DNA from: an uncultured Oscillospiraceae bacterium
GTDB taxonomy: Bacteria; Bacillota; Clostridia; Oscillospirales; Oscillospiraceae
NCBI GenBank assembly: GCA_910577525.1
Contig: CAJTLI010000009.1
Span: forward strand, 1 to 64,000
Length of the DNA: 64,000 bases
Reading direction: 5' to 3'
Part shown: one piece after another, positions 7,946 to 16,037 of the stretch
How the letters are laid out: each line of letters opens with the position of its first letter
How positions within the stretch are numbered: the first letter of the stretch is position 1
Notes under the pieces: generated by a model
Told to the model about the DNA's origin: nothing
Database searches by the model: none
The model's input: only the letters and a program-made list of their open reading frames with translations
Program-made: the position numbers and the translations under genes

Positions 7946-8635
7946 CTAATTCAAAATTTTTTTGGGCCTGAATCCGACAAAGTCCGCGGACACCAGGCGG
8001 TAGTCCACTCCGCCCTGTTCGCCCTCTATGGCCAGCCGGTGGCTGGGCCCGTGGAGATGCCCGTAATAGCAGGCCCTCACCCGGTACTGCTCCAGCAGGT
8101 CAATGATCTCCTGACAGCGGTACCCCCGGTACAGCGGGGGGTAGTGAAGAAAACACAGCTTCTCCCGCTCCCCCGCCGCCCTCAGCGACGCCTCCAGGCG
8201 GATCAGCTCCCGCTTGAACACCTTTTCCGACTGGGGCGTGCCGTTTTCTTCAAAAAACCAGCCCCTGGTGCCGCACAGAGCGGTATCGCCGTAAAGAGCG
8301 CAGTTATTGTGCAGAATGTGGAGGCGGTCAAACCCGTTGGCCTGAAAAAAAGCGTTCATCTTGGCGGCGGTGTTCCACCAGTAGTCGTGATTCCCCTTGA
8401 GCAGCCATTTTTCCCCCGGCAGCTCATAGTTGAGGAAGGCGAAGTCCTCCCGGGCCTCCTCCAGGCTCATGCCCCAGGACAGGTCGCCGCACAGCACCAC
8501 TGTATCCCCGTCCTCTACCGGCGCAAACCCCTCCCGGAGCTTGTCCACGTAGCCTTCCCAGCCGCCGCCGAATACGTCCATGGGCTTGTCCGACCCAAGG
8601 GACAGATGGGTATCGCCGATGGCGTAAAGAGCCAT
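7946..8635 (-). CDS. Calcineurin-like metallophosphoesterase
   Basis: 229 aa with the metallophosphoesterase motif series: AIGDTHLS (5-12), CGDLSWG (about 50), KGNHDYWW (about 80) and YYGHLHG (about 190), giving the Asp/His/Asn ligands of a two-metal site. No signal peptide or membrane segment is seen, so it is cytoplasmic. Related clostridial proteins are annotated simply as phosphohydrolases; the substrate is unknown. It follows thrC by 11 bases and is probably the last gene of the rplS-rbgA-rnhB transcription unit. Confidence 0.87.
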   Translation of the reverse strand: MALYAIGDTHLSLGSDKPMDVFGGGWEGYVDKLREGFAPVEDGDTVVLCGDLSWGMSLEEAREDFAFLNYELPGEKWLLKGNHDYWWNTAAKMNAFFQANGFDRLHILHNNCALYGDTALCGTRGWFFEENGTPQSEKVFKRELIRLEASLRAAGEREKLCFLHYPPLYRGYRCQEIIDLLEQYRVRACYYGHLHGPSHRLAIEGEQGGVDYRLVSADFVGFRPKKILN

Positions 8636-8646
8636 CCCCTCACCTC

Positions 8647-10140
8647 TTACTTCAGAAAGTCCAGTACGCAGCCCTTCATGGCGGCCTTGTCCGCCACGGT
8701 GTCAAAACGGCGGCGCCGCTTCTTCAGCCGCGCCAGCGGGGCGGGGGTGGGCACGCCCGTGACCTCGGTGAGCTGATCCAGAATATCCAGCCCGGATTTC
8801 TGCTCCTTCACCCCCAGGGCGGACAGCACGCTGGAGCAGAACTTGAAGGGACTGGCGGTGGACACCACCACGGTGGGCGTATCGTCCCCCGACTCCGCCC
8901 GGTACTCCTCCAGCACGTGGAAGGCCACGGCGGTGTGGGGGTCGATGAGGTAATTTCTCTCGTTCCACATCCGGGCGATCATGGCCTGGGTCTGCTGGTC
9001 GTCGCAGGAGCCGGCAATGAACAGCCGCTTGAGCTTGGTCCGGATGGAGCTGTCCACCCGGTAGCTGCCGTACTCCGCCAGCTGAGACATATACTCCCGC
9101 ACCAGCCTGTCGTCCCGGCCGGACAGCTCAAACAGCATCCGCTCCAGGTTGCTGGAGATCAGGATGTCCATGGAAGGGGAAATGGTGTTATAGAAGGTCC
9201 GGTTCCGGTCATAGGTGCCGGTGTGGATGAAATCGGTGAGCACGTTGTTTTGATTGGACGCGCAGATCAGCCGGTTGATGGGAATGCCCATCGCCTTGGC
9301 GTAGTAGGCCGCCAGGATGTTGCCGAAATTGCCCGTGGGCACGCATACATTGACAGCCTGCCCCTTGGTAATCGCCTCAGATTTGAGCAGATCGCAGTAG
9401 GCGGAGGCGTAGTAGACGATCTGAGGCAGCACCCGGCCCCAGTTGATGGAGTTGGCCGAGGACAGGAAGTAGCCCCGCTCCGCCAGCTCCCCGGCCAGCT
9501 CCTCGTCGGCAAACAGAGTTTTCACCCCGGCCTGGGCGTCGTCAAAATTGCCCGCCACGGAGCATACCCCCACGTTGCCCCCCTCCTGAGTGACCATCTG
9601 GAGCTCCTGAATCTCAGACACGCCGTCCTTGGGATAAAACACCAGGATCTTGGTCTTGTCCACATTGCGGAAGCCCTCCAGCGCGGCTTTTCCGGTGTCC
9701 CCGGAGGTGGCGACCAGAATGCACACCGTCTTTTTCTCGTCGTTTTTGTCCAAGGACGCGGTGAGCAGGTGGGGCAGAATCTGAAGGGCCATATCCTTGA
9801 AGGCGCAGGTGGGTCCATGCCACAGCTCCAGGCAGTAAGTGCTCTCGTCCAGCTTGCGGACGGGGGCGATGTCCTCGTGGGAGAACTTACCCCCGCCGTA
9901 GGCCTCGGCGGCGTAGGCGGTGAGCTCGGAGGCCGCGAAGCCCTCCAAAAAGCTGTTCATGATGTACACCATACGCTGCTGGTAGGACATCTCTTTCATG
10001 GTCTCCACGGCGGAGATGGGCAGCCGCGGCAGCACCGCCGGCGTCATCAGCCCGCCGTCTGGGGCAAGTCCCTTGGCAATGGCCTGGGGGGCGGTCATGC
10101 GCAGATCTTTATTTCTCGTGCTCAGATAATTCATGGTCAT
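8647..10140 (-). CDS. thrC: Threonine synthase
   Basis: 497 aa, the long (type 2) threonine synthase form. The N-terminal domain contains STRNKDLRMTAPQAIAKGLA. The PLP lysine is Lys115 in GPTCAFKDMALQ, and VATSGDTGKAALEGF follows as the phosphate-binding stretch. It converts O-phospho-homoserine to threonine. The start may be the ATG at 10140 or that at 10134. The gene overlaps the dipeptidase stop by 4 bases. No other threonine pathway gene is in the window, so its place in this run looks like a lineage habit rather than a pathway operon. Confidence 0.95.
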   Translation of the reverse strand: MTMNYLSTRNKDLRMTAPQAIAKGLAPDGGLMTPAVLPRLPISAVETMKEMSYQQRMVYIMNSFLEGFAASELTAYAAEAYGGGKFSHEDIAPVRKLDESTYCLELWHGPTCAFKDMALQILPHLLTASLDKNDEKKTVCILVATSGDTGKAALEGFRNVDKTKILVFYPKDGVSEIQELQMVTQEGGNVGVCSVAGNFDDAQAGVKTLFADEELAGELAERGYFLSSANSINWGRVLPQIVYYASAYCDLLKSEAITKGQAVNVCVPTGNFGNILAAYYAKAMGIPINRLICASNQNNVLTDFIHTGTYDRNRTFYNTISPSMDILISSNLERMLFELSGRDDRLVREYMSQLAEYGSYRVDSSIRTKLKRLFIAGSCDDQQTQAMIARMWNERNYLIDPHTAVAFHVLEEYRAESGDDTPTVVVSTASPFKFCSSVLSALGVKEQKSGLDILDQLTEVTGVPTPAPLARLKKRRRRFDTVADKAAMKGCVLDFLK

Positions 10141-11075
10141 CTCACTACTCTCATTAAATTGTTGTAAAACAGGTCTTGGACGACCGTTTCTCTGTATCCA
10201 TGGCGCAGCAGGTGCTCATAGAATCTGGGCAGGCTGTCGATGGCGGGCAGGTCCGGGATGGTGTCGCAGCCGTCCCAGTCGCCGCCCAGCGCCGCGTTTT
10301 GCCCGCCGCCCAGCTCTAAAATATGGTCCAGATGGGCCCGGACCGCGTCCAGGTCCCGGCCGCCTCCCACGAACCCCTCGTAGAAATTGAGCCCTATCAC
10401 ACCTTGATTTTTTATTATCGCATTTATTTGCTCATCCGTCAAGTTCCTTGTGTGATCCCACACAGATTTTGCGTTGGAGTGGCTGGCGATGAAGGGTCTG
10501 CGGGCCAGCTCCGCCACGTCCCAGAAGCCGGCCTCCGACAGATGGGATACGTCTACCAGGATATGTAAATCCTCCATTTTGCGCACAAATTCACGTCCAA
10601 CAGGGGATAATCCCCGTGGCTGCTCCTCACAATTGGACCCACACAAAGCGTTGGCGTGGTTCCAGGTCAGATTGACGGCCGCCACCCCCTCCGCCGCGGC
10701 CCCGTCCAGCCGGGCCGGGTCGCAGCCCAGAAGCTCCCCGCCCTCCACGGTCAGAAACGCCGCCGCCTTCCCCTGGCTGTGGGCGCGCTCAGCCTCAGCG
10801 GCGGTCCGGCACTGAACGATTTTATCCTGATTGCGGGCTATCTGGTCCTTGAAGCAGCGCAGAAGTGCGTGATAGGCCCGTTCCACCCCGTCACCGCCCT
10901 TCGGATATCCGGTATAGCCATCCGAAGTCCACAGGGCGAAAAACTGGCAGTACCGCCCAAAATCCGCCGTTTTCTCCAGCGAGATCATTCCGGTATTGCG
11001 GTCCAGCCCCTCGTACTCCCGCCAGCAGCGGGAGATGGTGTCGCAATGGGCGTCAAAGACAGAGATCGGCTCCAC
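10137..11075 (-). CDS. Membrane dipeptidase (peptidase family M19)
   Basis: About 312 aa from the GTG at 11075, preferred because AGGAGG lies 6 bases ahead; the ATG at 11081 directly abuts that site. Family M19 motifs: FDAHCDTIS (first metal ligands, near residue 8), NLTWNHANALCG, VDVSHLSEAGFWD, FIASHSNAKSVWDHTRN and LGGDWDGCDT. These are binuclear zinc dipeptidases that cleave dipeptides, including those with a D-residue at the C-terminal side. No signal peptide is visible, so it is probably cytoplasmic despite the family name. The Shine-Dalgarno overlaps the yraN stop codon, implying coupled translation. Confidence 0.9.
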   Translation of the reverse strand: MEPISVFDAHCDTISRCWREYEGLDRNTGMISLEKTADFGRYCQFFALWTSDGYTGYPKGGDGVERAYHALLRCFKDQIARNQDKIVQCRTAAEAERAHSQGKAAAFLTVEGGELLGCDPARLDGAAAEGVAAVNLTWNHANALCGSNCEEQPRGLSPVGREFVRKMEDLHILVDVSHLSEAGFWDVAELARRPFIASHSNAKSVWDHTRNLTDEQINAIIKNQGVIGLNFYEGFVGGGRDLDAVRAHLDHILELGGGQNAALGGDWDGCDTIPDLPAIDSLPRFYEHLLRHGYRETVVQDLFYNNLMRVVR

Positions 11076-11085
11076 AGGCATCCTC

Positions 11086-11457
11086 CTAAAACGCGTTTTC
11101 AATATAATATATGTCCGGCTCCGGAGTTCGGACCCCTTGGGGCGCGTATACCTCCGCCACATCGAAGCGGGGCTGGAGCCCGGTGGGGTGGCCCAGCAGA
11201 TAAAACTGGGCGGCAAGGCGGAGCTTCCTCTGCTTGGAGGGCGTCACCGCCTCGCAGGCCGCGCCGTAGCGGCCGTCCCTGCGCAGCTTGACCTCCACAA
11301 AAACCAGATACCGCTCATTTTGTGCCACAATGTCAAGCTCTCCCATGCGGCAGCGGAAATTTGTGGCGGCGATGGTCCAGCCCTCCCGCCGCAGCTTCTC
11401 CGCCACCTGCCTCTCCCCCCACTGGCCCAGGGCGCGGGCCCCCTCCCCGCCTCTCAC
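11086..11457 (-). CDS. YraN family (UPF0102) putative endonuclease
   Basis: 123 aa. The pattern GxxGExxA, then CRMGELDIVAQN and LVFVEVKLR is the PD-(D/E)xK nuclease core of the YraN family (Glu, Asp and the E-V-K triplet). Its role is uncertain; a link to recombination or repair is assumed from the fold. The location directly after rnhB (4-base overlap) is the standard one in bacteria. It is followed at once by the dipeptidase gene. Confidence 0.92.
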   Translation of the reverse strand: MRGGEGARALGQWGERQVAEKLRREGWTIAATNFRCRMGELDIVAQNERYLVFVEVKLRRDGRYGAACEAVTPSKQRKLRLAAQFYLLGHPTGLQPRFDVAEVYAPQGVRTPEPDIYYIENAF

Positions 11458-12059
11458 AGCTTTTTCAAGAAGGTGCGCCGGTGGATGGGGCAGGGCCCAT
11501 ATTCCCGCAGCAGCTCATAGTGCCGTTTGGTGGGGTATCCCTTGTGCCGCTCAAACTCGTACCGGGAGTAGAGCGCCGCCATCTCCCGCATATAGCGGTC
11601 CCGGCTGACCTTTGCCAGAATAGACGCAGCCGCGATTGACATTGACAAGCTGTCTCCCTTTACAGCTAATTTGTGGGCCGTGGTGATGGCGTACCGGCTT
11701 CCGTGGTCCCGGTTCCCGTCAATGAGGGCAAAATCCGCCTTGGGGGACAGACCATCGATGGCCAGCTGCATGGCCTTGATCCGGCTGTTCAAAATGTCGA
11801 TCTCATCGATTTCCTTGGGCTCCACCCAGGCCACCGACCAGGCCGCCGCCAGAGCCGTAATCTGATCGTACAGCGCCTCCCTGCGCTGTTCCGGCACCTG
11901 CTTGGAGTCATTGAGCCCAGGCAGGTCCAGTCCATCTGGCAGGATCACCGCGGCGGCATAAACCCGGCCCGCCAAGGGCCCCGCCCCCGCCTCGTCACAG
12001 CCGCACACCCTGCGGCAGCCCCGCGCCGCGGCCTCATATTCCAGCTCCCAACCGGGCAC
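11454..12059 (-). CDS. rnhB: Ribonuclease HII
   Basis: 201 aa, full length for the family. It removes RNA from RNA-DNA hybrids and single ribonucleotides from DNA. The active site includes Asp22-Glu23 in CGCDEAGAGPLAG, Asp in ALIDGNRDHG and a further acidic residue in SIAAASILAKVSRDRYM. The usual GRG triplet after DEA/DEV, known to contact the ribose at the RNA-DNA junction, reads GAG here. It lies between rbgA and yraN, a conserved neighbourhood. Confidence 0.94.
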   Translation of the reverse strand: MPGWELEYEAAARGCRRVCGCDEAGAGPLAGRVYAAAVILPDGLDLPGLNDSKQVPEQRREALYDQITALAAAWSVAWVEPKEIDEIDILNSRIKAMQLAIDGLSPKADFALIDGNRDHGSRYAITTAHKLAVKGDSLSMSIAAASILAKVSRDRYMREMAALYSRYEFERHKGYPTKRHYELLREYGPCPIHRRTFLKKL

Positions 12060-12075
12060 AGCTCCTCTCCCCTCT

Positions 12076-12939
12076 CTATTGGTCTTCCGGTATCTCCAGT
12101 GTAAAGCGTCCTAACTTGCCTCCCCGAAATTCATCCAGCAGCACCTTTGCCATCCGTTCGGTGTCCGCTTCGCCGCCGGAGACCAGCATTCCCCGCCCTC
12201 TGGCGCACTGCTCCAGCAGCGCCCAGCCCGGAAGGCCGCCCGGCTCCGCCAGCTTGTACCGCTCCGCCAGCGCCTGAGGATAGCGGTCCCGCAGCAGCTC
12301 CAGCAGCGCGCAGGCCAGCCCCTCCAGGTCGGTAATCTCGTCCTTCACCGCGCCGGTGAACGCCAGATGGAGGCCGGTGGTCTCGTCCTCGAATTTGGGC
12401 CAGAGGATGCCGGGCGTGTCCAGCAGCTCCAGCCCCGCGTCCACGCTGACCCACTGCTTGCCCCGGGTGACGCCCGGGCGGTCGCCGGCCCTGGCGGATT
12501 TGCGCCTGGCCAGCTTATTGATAAACGTGGATTTCCCCACATTGGGAACCCCCACCACCATGGCCCGGATCGGCCGTCCAACCTGTCCCTTTTCCCTCCA
12601 TGCCGCCAGTTTGTCCCGCAGGACGCCCTTGGCCGCCGCGGAAAACTGACTGACGCCCTTTCCGCTTTTGGCGTCCGTTTTCAGAACGCCATAGCCTTTC
12701 CGCTCAAACCATGCGATCCACCGCGCCGTCATGGCCGGGTCCGCCTGATCCGCCCGGTTGAAAATGATGAGCCGGGGCCTGCCTCCCACCATGGCGTCGA
12801 TATCCGGATTCCGGCTGGAGATGGGAATGCGGGCGTCCACCACCTCGGCCACCAGGTCCACCTGCTTCACGTCCTGCTCCATCTGCCGCCGGGTTTTGGT
12901 CATGTGCCCGGGATACCATTGAATATTGATGGAATCCAC
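12076..12939 (-). CDS. rbgA: Ribosome biogenesis GTPase YlqF/RbgA
   Basis: 287 aa with circularly permuted GTPase motifs: G4 NRAD (about 60) precedes G1 GVPNVGKST (about 130) and G3 DTPG (about 174). The N-terminal WYPGHMTKTRR is the family signature. The protein helps late 50S assembly. The C-terminal domain (after about 200) is the ANTAR-like RNA-binding region. It sits downstream of rplS after a terminator hairpin, and upstream of rnhB. Confidence 0.95.
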   Translation of the reverse strand: MDSINIQWYPGHMTKTRRQMEQDVKQVDLVAEVVDARIPISSRNPDIDAMVGGRPRLIIFNRADQADPAMTARWIAWFERKGYGVLKTDAKSGKGVSQFSAAAKGVLRDKLAAWREKGQVGRPIRAMVVGVPNVGKSTFINKLARRKSARAGDRPGVTRGKQWVSVDAGLELLDTPGILWPKFEDETTGLHLAFTGAVKDEITDLEGLACALLELLRDRYPQALAERYKLAEPGGLPGWALLEQCARGRGMLVSGGEADTERMAKVLLDEFRGGKLGRFTLEIPEDQ

Positions 12940-12964
12940 CTTCTTTTGCTGAATATGGCATTTT

Positions 12965-12991
12965 AATAAAAAAGGAGCGGTCTCCCGCTCC
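12965..12991 (-). terminator. Terminator after rplS
   Basis: Stem GGAGCGG (12974-12980) / CCGCTCC (12985-12991) with a 4-base loop. On the minus strand it is followed by TTTTTTATT and lies 17 bases after the rplS stop, so rplS is mostly transcribed alone and rbgA onward by read-through. Confidence 0.85.
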
Positions 12992-13007
12992 TCTTTTATT
13001 GCGTGAC

Positions 13008-13349
13008 TTACAGATCCTCTTTGACCTTGGCGGCCTTGCCCACGCGGTCGCGCAGGTAGTACAGCTTGGCCCGGCGGACCTTGCCCTTACGGACAGTCTC
13101 CACCTTTTCGATGGTGGGGGCGTGCAGGGGGAACACCTTCTCCACACCGACGCCGTAGGAAATACGGCGCACCGTGAAGCTCTCCCCAATGCCGCCATGC
13201 TTCTTGGCGATGACGGTGCCCTCGAACACCTGGATACGCTCGCGGCTGCCCTCTTTTACCCGGATATGCACCCGGACGGTGTCGCCGACGCGAACGGAAG
13301 GAACCTCGTCCTTCATGTACTTGTCGCTGAATTGCTGCAGCAGATCCAT
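13008..13349 (-). CDS. rplS: 50S ribosomal protein L19
   Basis: 113 aa, the usual length. It includes PSVRVGDTVRVHIRVKEGSRERIQVFEGTVI-type L19 sequence and the GVGVEKVFPLHAPTIEKVE stretch. It lies at the 30S-50S interface. It has its own promoter (13431-13459), a leader of about 75 nt with AGGAGG before the ATG, and its own terminator. In many Clostridia rplS follows trmD; here it opens the rbgA-rnhB unit. Confidence 0.98.
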   Translation of the reverse strand: MDLLQQFSDKYMKDEVPSVRVGDTVRVHIRVKEGSRERIQVFEGTVIAKKHGGIGESFTVRRISYGVGVEKVFPLHAPTIEKVETVRKGKVRRAKLYYLRDRVGKAAKVKEDL

Positions 13350-13430
13350 TTATTTTTCCTCCTAAATTCAGGCGTTCATACGTCTATGCCCCATGGCCGC
13401 GCAGAGGACCGCCCTTTTTCAGACCAAGCT

Positions 13431-13459
13431 AGTTTACCACACTCGGAAAGGATTTGCAA
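13431..13459 (-). promoter_or_regulatory. rplS promoter
   Basis: Minus-strand -35 TTGCAA (13454-13459) and -10 TAAACT (13431-13436) with a 17-base spacer, about 80 bases ahead of the rplS start. Confidence 0.7.
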
Positions 13460-13566
13460 GGACTTTTTCCAAATATCCGGTATTTTTTTAAACACCAGAA
13501 CAGGCATATCCCCAAGCGCCGGCTTTGCGGGGATGCCGTCCCGGCGATTTTTATGCCCAACGGGGT

Positions 13567-13595
13567 TTGACTAATTTCCCTTCCTGTTGTATAAT
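13567..13595 (+). promoter_or_regulatory. Promoter of the methyltransferase-ecf-truA run
   Basis: -35 TTGACT (13567-13572) and -10 TATAAT (13590-13595), 17-base spacer, 85 bases ahead of the methyltransferase start. No other good promoter is evident before 20 kb, so it may drive the whole methyltransferase-vanZ-ecfA1-ecfA2-ecfT-truA stretch. Confidence 0.75.
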
Positions 13596-13680
13596 ACCTT
13601 AATTATAGCCAGGGGCAGGAAGATTATAGCAGCCCCATCCCGCCCCTCAGGGCGGCTTATGAGCTTTTGGAGGTGAGGCC

Positions 13681-14544
13681 ATGTGGGTCGCTGACGGCTG
13701 GAAGGATTACGAGCTGCTGGACTGCGGCGGAGGCGAAAAGCTGGAGCGCTGGGGGGACAAGCTGCTGGTGCGGCCCGACCCCCAGGCCATCTGGAACACC
13801 CCCCGGGCCCACAGAGGCTGGAAAAAACCCGACGCCCGGTATGCCCGGTCCAGCTCCGGCGGGGGCCAGTGGGCGGACAAAAGCGTCCCTCAGCGTTGGC
13901 AGGTGGGCTACCGGGACCTCACCTTCAACGTTGGGCTGATGAACTTCAAGCACACCGGGGTGTTCCCCGAGCAGGCCGCCAACTGGGATTTCGCCCGGGA
14001 ACAGATCCAACAGGCCGGGCGGCCCGTCAGCGTGCTGAACCTGTTCGCCTACACCGGCGGGGCCACCATCGCCTGCGCGGCGGCGGGGGCGTCGGTCTGC
14101 CACGTGGACGCGGCCAAGGGAATGGTCCAGTGGGCGAGGGACAACGCCCGCGCCTCCGGCCTGGAGGACAAGCCCATTCGCTGGATCGTGGACGACTGCG
14201 CCAAGTTCGTGGAGCGGGAAATCCGGCGCGGGCGGAAATACGACGCCGTCATCATGGACCCCCCCTCCTATGGCCGAGGTCCCTCCGGCGAGGTATGGAA
14301 GCTGGAGGAAAACCTGTATCCCTTTGTGGAGCTAGTGTCCGGCGTGCTTTCTGAGGAACCACTGTTTGTCATACTCAATTCCTACACCACGGGGCTGGCC
14401 CCGTCGGTGCTCACCTATATCTTGCAGACCGTCATCGGCGGAAAGTTCGGCGGGCGCACCGTGTCCGACGAGCTGGGCCTGCCCGTCACCGCCACGGGGC
14501 TGGCCCTGCCCTGCGGGGCCGCGGGGCGCTGGACCCGCCGCTGA
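13681..14544 (+). CDS. Class I SAM-dependent rRNA methyltransferase (RlmI-like catalytic domain)
   Basis: 287 aa. SAM-binding motif I is NLFAYTGGATIACAAAGA (about 120-137), followed by HVDAAKGMVQWARDN and the catalytic IMDPPSYGRGP (about 190-200). This pattern is that of RlmI/RlmK-type rRNA cytosine or guanine methyltransferases lacking the N-terminal PUA domain. Target base is unknown. It has a strong upstream promoter and TTTTGGAGGTGAGGCC before the ATG, and VanZ follows after 2 bases. Confidence 0.87.
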   Translation: MWVADGWKDYELLDCGGGEKLERWGDKLLVRPDPQAIWNTPRAHRGWKKPDARYARSSSGGGQWADKSVPQRWQVGYRDLTFNVGLMNFKHTGVFPEQAANWDFAREQIQQAGRPVSVLNLFAYTGGATIACAAAGASVCHVDAAKGMVQWARDNARASGLEDKPIRWIVDDCAKFVEREIRRGRKYDAVIMDPPSYGRGPSGEVWKLEENLYPFVELVSGVLSEEPLFVILNSYTTGLAPSVLTYILQTVIGGKFGGRTVSDELGLPVTATGLALPCGAAGRWTRR

Positions 14545-14546
14545 CC

Positions 14547-15137
14547 ATGGGACTCACCCTGCGTTACCTGTTCGCCATGCTCTGCGGCGCGGTTCCGGCG
14601 CTGGCGATGTTCCTCGTCATGCGCCCCCTCCGCCTGCGCCGGCTGGAGCGGGCGGGCCTGTCCAGCCCCCTCCTCCGGGAGGCCGCGCTGGCCCTCTTCT
14701 GGATGTACTGCGGCGGGGCCGCGCTCCTGGGACTGACCCCCAGGTGGGTGGTGCGCTCCCTGGCGGGCCTGCCCCTGGGGATGCCCTGGAACGAGGCGGG
14801 GCTCCCCTTCTTCAGCCCGGGGAATGTCAATCTGGTTTTGTTCGATACCTTTTCCCAGTCCACCTACATTTTAGCCGCGAATGTGATTCTGTTCCTGCCC
14901 TTCGGCCTGTTCCCCGCCCTGCTGTGGCGGAACTTCGGCTGGAACCGTGCGCTACTGGCCGGAGCCTGTATCACGCTCTTTATTGAAACCTGCCAGCTTT
15001 TTGTCGGCCGGACCTTCGACATCGACGACCTGATGCTCAACACCCTGGGGGTGTTCGGCGGCTGGCTGTTGGGAATGGCCGCGAAGCGCCTTTTTCCCCG
15101 CTTTTCCGCCTATTTTCTCGTATCTTCTGCCAATTAG
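14547..15137 (+). CDS. VanZ-like family membrane protein
   Basis: 196 aa integral membrane protein. Hydrophobic segments lie near 5-25, 50-70, 108-128, 133-150 and 165-185. The family signature is FNLVLFDTF-like (VNLVLFDTF) after the large loop, then FLPFGLFPALLW and ETCQLFVGRTFDIDDLMLNTLG. VanZ itself gives low-level teicoplanin resistance in enterococci, but most family members have no known job. It starts 2 bases after the methyltransferase stop without an evident Shine-Dalgarno, so it is probably coupled to it. Confidence 0.88.
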   Translation: MGLTLRYLFAMLCGAVPALAMFLVMRPLRLRRLERAGLSSPLLREAALALFWMYCGGAALLGLTPRWVVRSLAGLPLGMPWNEAGLPFFSPGNVNLVLFDTFSQSTYILAANVILFLPFGLFPALLWRNFGWNRALLAGACITLFIETCQLFVGRTFDIDDLMLNTLGVFGGWLLGMAAKRLFPRFSAYFLVSSAN

Positions 15138-15148
15138 AGGTATCGCTT

Positions 15149-16030
15149 ATGTCCCAACCCATCCTGAAAACTGAAAACCTCACCTTCCGCTACACCACCG
15201 AGGAGGGCGCGGCCCCCACCGTCCTGAATGGGCTCACTTTGTCCATCCAGCCGGGGGAGTTCGTGGCGGTGCTGGGCCACAACGGGTCGGGCAAATCCAC
15301 CCTGGCCAAGCACTTCAACGCCATCCTCCTCCCCTCCGGGGGCAAGGTGTACGTGGACGGCCTGGACACCCTGGACGAGGACAAGCTGCTGGACATCCGC
15401 CGCCAGGTGGGTATGGTGTTCCAAAATCCGGACAACCAGATTGTGGCCAGCGTGGTGGAGGAGGACGTGGCCTTCGGCCCGGAAAACCTGGGGGTGCCCT
15501 CCGCTGAGATTCGGGAGCGGGTGGACAGCGCCCTGGCCGCCGTGGGTATGACGGAGTACGCCCGCCACGCCCCCCACCTGCTGTCCGGCGGGCAGAAGCA
15601 GCGGGTGGCCATCGCCGGGGTGCTGGCCATGCGGCCCCGGTGCATCGTGCTGGACGAGCCCACCGCCATGCTGGACCCGGTGGGCCGGAAGGAGGTGTTG
15701 GACACCGTCAGGCGGCTCAACCGGGAGTCCGGAATCACTGTGGTGCTCATCACCCACCACATGGACGAGGCCGCTCAGGCGGACCGGCTGATCGTCATGC
15801 ACGACGGCCATATTGTGGCGGACGACAAGCCTGAATTGGTATTCCAGAACGTGGACGGCCTGCGGTCCCTGGGGCTGGAGGTGCCCGAGCCGGTGGCCCT
15901 GCTGTACGAGCTGCGGCAGGCGGGGGTGGACGTGCCCCTCACCGCCCTGACGGTGGACCAGTGCGCCCAGGTTTTGGAGGCGCTTCTGACACAGCGCCCC
16001 AGGCTGGAAGCTCGGGAGGCAGCAAAATGA
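15149..16030 (+). CDS. ecfA1: Energy-coupling factor transporter ATPase EcfA1
   Basis: 293 aa ABC ATPase: Walker A GHNGSGKST (about 48-56), Q-loop MVFQNPDNQ, signature LSGGQKQR, Walker B CIVLDEPT and switch His in LITHHMDEA. The N-terminal TTEEGAAPTVLNGLTLSI and the C-terminal ECF-specific domain identify it as EcfA1. With EcfA2 and EcfT it powers several vitamin-binding S components; RibU at 51958 is the one found in this window. Unlike the norm it is parted from ecfA2 by a 1.05-kb insert. A second, degenerate copy of its 3' end lies downstream at 16641. Confidence 0.94.
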   Translation: MSQPILKTENLTFRYTTEEGAAPTVLNGLTLSIQPGEFVAVLGHNGSGKSTLAKHFNAILLPSGGKVYVDGLDTLDEDKLLDIRRQVGMVFQNPDNQIVASVVEEDVAFGPENLGVPSAEIRERVDSALAAVGMTEYARHAPHLLSGGQKQRVAIAGVLAMRPRCIVLDEPTAMLDPVGRKEVLDTVRRLNRESGITVVLITHHMDEAAQADRLIVMHDGHIVADDKPELVFQNVDGLRSLGLEVPEPVALLYELRQAGVDVPLTALTVDQCAQVLEALLTQRPRLEAREAAK

Positions 16031-16037
16031 ACGACAA

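Larger units (their letters stand above)
13350..13680. other. Divergent intergenic region between rplS and methyltransferase gene
   Basis: 331 bases without a gene. It holds the rplS promoter (minus) and the methyltransferase promoter (plus), listed separately, and the roughly 75-nt rplS leader. I could not match the leader to a known L19 autoregulatory structure. The stretch 13495-13560 between the two promoters shows no further feature I can support. Confidence 0.6.

Noticed and set aside
13350..13430. Known L19 leader structure upstream of rplS
   Set aside because: The leader is of the right length, but I could not match conserved stems with confidence, so it is only mentioned as part of the intergenic entry.
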